A stretch of DNA of 8,258 nt from contig DASUFI010000111.1 in NCBI GenBank assembly GCA_036274635.1, positions 1 through 8,258 of the forward strand, read 5' to 3'. Shown here one piece after another: positions 7,436 through 8,258 of the stretch. The DNA comes from DASUFI01 sp036274635 (GTDB taxonomy: Bacteria > Planctomycetota > B15-G4). The position numbers and the translations under genes are program-made. Position 1 is the first letter of the stretch. Each line of letters begins with the position of its first letter. The notes under the pieces are model-generated. The model saw only the letters and a list, made by a program, of their open reading frames with translations, did no database searches and had not been told where the DNA came from.

Positions 7436-8070
7436 GCGCCGCCATCCGGGCGGCGGCCCAGCAGCGTCACGATGCGCTCCTTGGCGCGGAAGTGCAGGCC
7501 GCGCACGGCCGACTCCGACAGCTGCAGGCGCGCGGCGATGGCGGCGAAGTCCAGATTCTCCACCTGCCGCAGGCGCCAGACCTCCCACTCGCGCGGCGGC
7601 AGCGCAGTGCGGCACAGCTCCAGCAGGTCCGTGGTGCGGGCGTGGCTCGTGGGCGTGGGATCCGAAGCCGCGGGCGTGCGCTCGGTGCCGCGCAGCAGGG
7701 CCTCGTCCAGCGCGACGTGCTCGATGCCCGCGCCGCGCTTGAGCGTGCCGAAGTGCCGGCGCGCGGCGTCGGCCAGCACGCGGTCGAGCACGGTGTAGAG
7801 CGCGCCCATGAGCGAGCCCTTGCCGCGGTCCTCGAAGCGCGTGAGCAGGCCGGACGAGAGCGCGCGCAGGAAGACCTCGTCGACCACGTCCTCGGGCGTG
7901 ACGTGCCGGCGCAGCGGGCGCATGAGGCGGTGCGCCTGGGCGCGCATGAGCAGCTCGTCGCGGTGGCGGGCGAAGAGCGCGCGGGCCGCTTCGGCGTCGC
8001 CCGCCAGCCACGCCGCGAGCTGCTCGCGCGTGGGCGGGGGACCATCGCCGTCGGGCTCGGGGGTTTCCAT
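7432..8070 (-). CDS. ECF-type RNA polymerase sigma factor
   Basis: The protein is 212 aa from ATG 8070, with AGGA at 8080-8083, 9 bases upstream. Region 2 covers about residues 17-107: WLAGDAEAARALFARHRDEL, then VTPEDVVDEVFLRAL (57-71) and a polymerase-binding and -10 contact helix ending LADAARR (99-105). A linker follows. Region 4 (about 150-204) contains LPPREWEVWRLRQVENLDFA and the helix-turn-helix IAARLQLSESAVRGLHFRAKER. There is no region 1.1 or 3, as expected for an ECF sigma. It directs RNA polymerase to an unknown regulon. Overlap with the kinase gene matches the planctomycete groups in which an ECF sigma is encoded with a Ser/Thr kinase, and no anti-sigma gene is adjacent. Control by phosphorylation is therefore inferred. 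The linker TPAASDPTPTSHARTTD (132-148) is rich in Ser/Thr and is a candidate phosphorylation region. Confidence 0.93.
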   Translation of the reverse strand: METPEPDGDGPPPTREQLAAWLAGDAEAARALFARHRDELLMRAQAHRLMRPLRRHVTPEDVVDEVFLRALSSGLLTRFEDRGKGSLMGALYTVLDRVLADAARRHFGTLKRGAGIEHVALDEALLRGTERTPAASDPTPTSHARTTDLLELCRTALPPREWEVWRLRQVENLDFAAIAARLQLSESAVRGLHFRAKERIVTLLGRRPDGGA

Positions 8071-8105
8071 CGCTGCTCTTCCTCAGCCGATGAATGGAGC
8101 CGGGC

Positions 8106-8134
8106 ATCCTAGCGGACCCGCCCCGCGGTGTCTG
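8106..8134 (-). promoter_or_regulatory. Candidate sigma-70 promoter of the sigma factor-kinase operon
   Basis: In the 93-bp gap upstream of the sigma gene the minus strand has CAGACA (8129-8134, 4/6 to TTGACA), a 17-base spacer and TAGGAT (8106-8111, 4/6 to TATAAT). Transcription would begin near 8099, giving a leader of about 29 bases before ATG 8070. Placement and spacing are ideal; the hexamers are only moderate matches, and no obvious ECF-type -35 (AAC motif) was seen. Confidence 0.4.
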
Positions 8135-8163
8135 TCGTGGAATCGAGCCGGAGCCGCGCGACG

Positions 8164-8258
8164 TCAGCCGCCGGCCAGCAGGTTCTCGCCGCGCAGTGCC
8201 AGGGTCGGGAAGGCGGCCGTGCGCAGACGCCCGAGGGCCGCGGCGCCCAGCGCGCGCT
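8164..8258 (-). CDS. C-terminal end of an unidentified protein (cut by window edge)
   Basis: An open minus-strand frame enters at the right edge and ends at TGA (8164-8166). It encodes at least 31 residues, ending FPTLALRGENLLAGG. Third codon positions are almost all G or C, as in the neighbouring genes, which supports coding. The family cannot be recognised from so short a tail. It lies on the same strand as the sigma gene, 93 bases upstream of its start, and probably has its own transcript since a promoter candidate lies in the gap. Confidence 0.5.
   Translation of the reverse strand, partial: RALGAAALGRLRTAAFPTLALRGENLLAGG

Noticed and set aside
4751..7798. Plus-strand open frame of about 1,000 codons opposite the kinase and sigma genes.
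   Set aside because: Its translation is rich in Arg, Ala, Gln and His with no domain. It is the expected antisense shadow of GC-rich genes whose minus-strand products have clear kinase and sigma motifs.
7436..8107. In-frame upstream extension of the kinase frame to 8107.
   Set aside because: It runs inside the sigma-factor gene in another frame and is low-complexity Arg/Ala. The ATG at 7435 overlapping the sigma stop is the expected coupled start.
8164..8258. Attempt to name the partial gene at the right edge.
   Set aside because: Only about 31 C-terminal residues are visible, without any diagnostic motif.

Overview
The window comes from a very GC-rich bacterial chromosome (G or C at almost every third codon position). 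The best guess is a planctomycete. The reason is the pair at the right end: an ECF-type sigma factor overlapping by 4 bp with a large membrane Ser/Thr kinase, an arrangement characteristic of Planctomycetota. The MoxR/DUF58 cluster fits but is widespread. Another kinase-rich, high-GC phylum cannot be excluded. No rRNA, tRNA, CRISPR array or transposase gene was seen.

Layout, left to right. Positions 1-2435 (minus strand) hold a MoxR AAA+ ATPase, a DUF58 protein and the start of an exported BatD-like protein that runs off the edge. All three start at GTG, and the last two overlap by 4 bp. Positions 2511-2999 (plus strand) encode a small four-helix membrane protein, divergent from moxR. Positions 3040-4212 (minus) encode an exported protein of unknown function with a possible CARDB-like C-terminal domain. 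Positions 4213-4507 are non-coding and contain two inverted-repeat structures. Positions 4508-8070 (minus) hold the sigma factor and kinase, with a candidate promoter at 8106-8134. Positions 8164-8258 are the C-terminal end of an unidentified minus-strand gene.

The most striking item is non-coding. The gap between the moxR stop and the DUF58 ribosome binding site is filled by a 161-bp element (1283-1443). It has 18-bp terminal inverted repeats (17/18 matching) and is flanked by a 5-bp direct repeat (TAGCG on the minus strand). Removing the element plus one repeat copy on paper leaves the moxR stop codon, then GGAGG, then 5 bases, then the DUF58 GTG: a tight operon junction. The simplest reading is a MITE-like non-autonomous element that inserted into the operon without damaging either gene. 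Its interior can fold into three hairpins. A second large structure, an 82-nt imperfect hairpin upstream of the exported-protein gene, has its single inner-stem mismatch as a G-U wobble only in minus-strand RNA.

Functionally, the left cluster resembles the MoxR/Bat systems thought to act as chaperone-like or metal-insertion modules at the envelope. The right operon looks like a one-transcript signalling unit: a sigma factor made with a transmembrane kinase whose roughly 560-residue outer region could sense an external signal. These functions are inferred from family and context.
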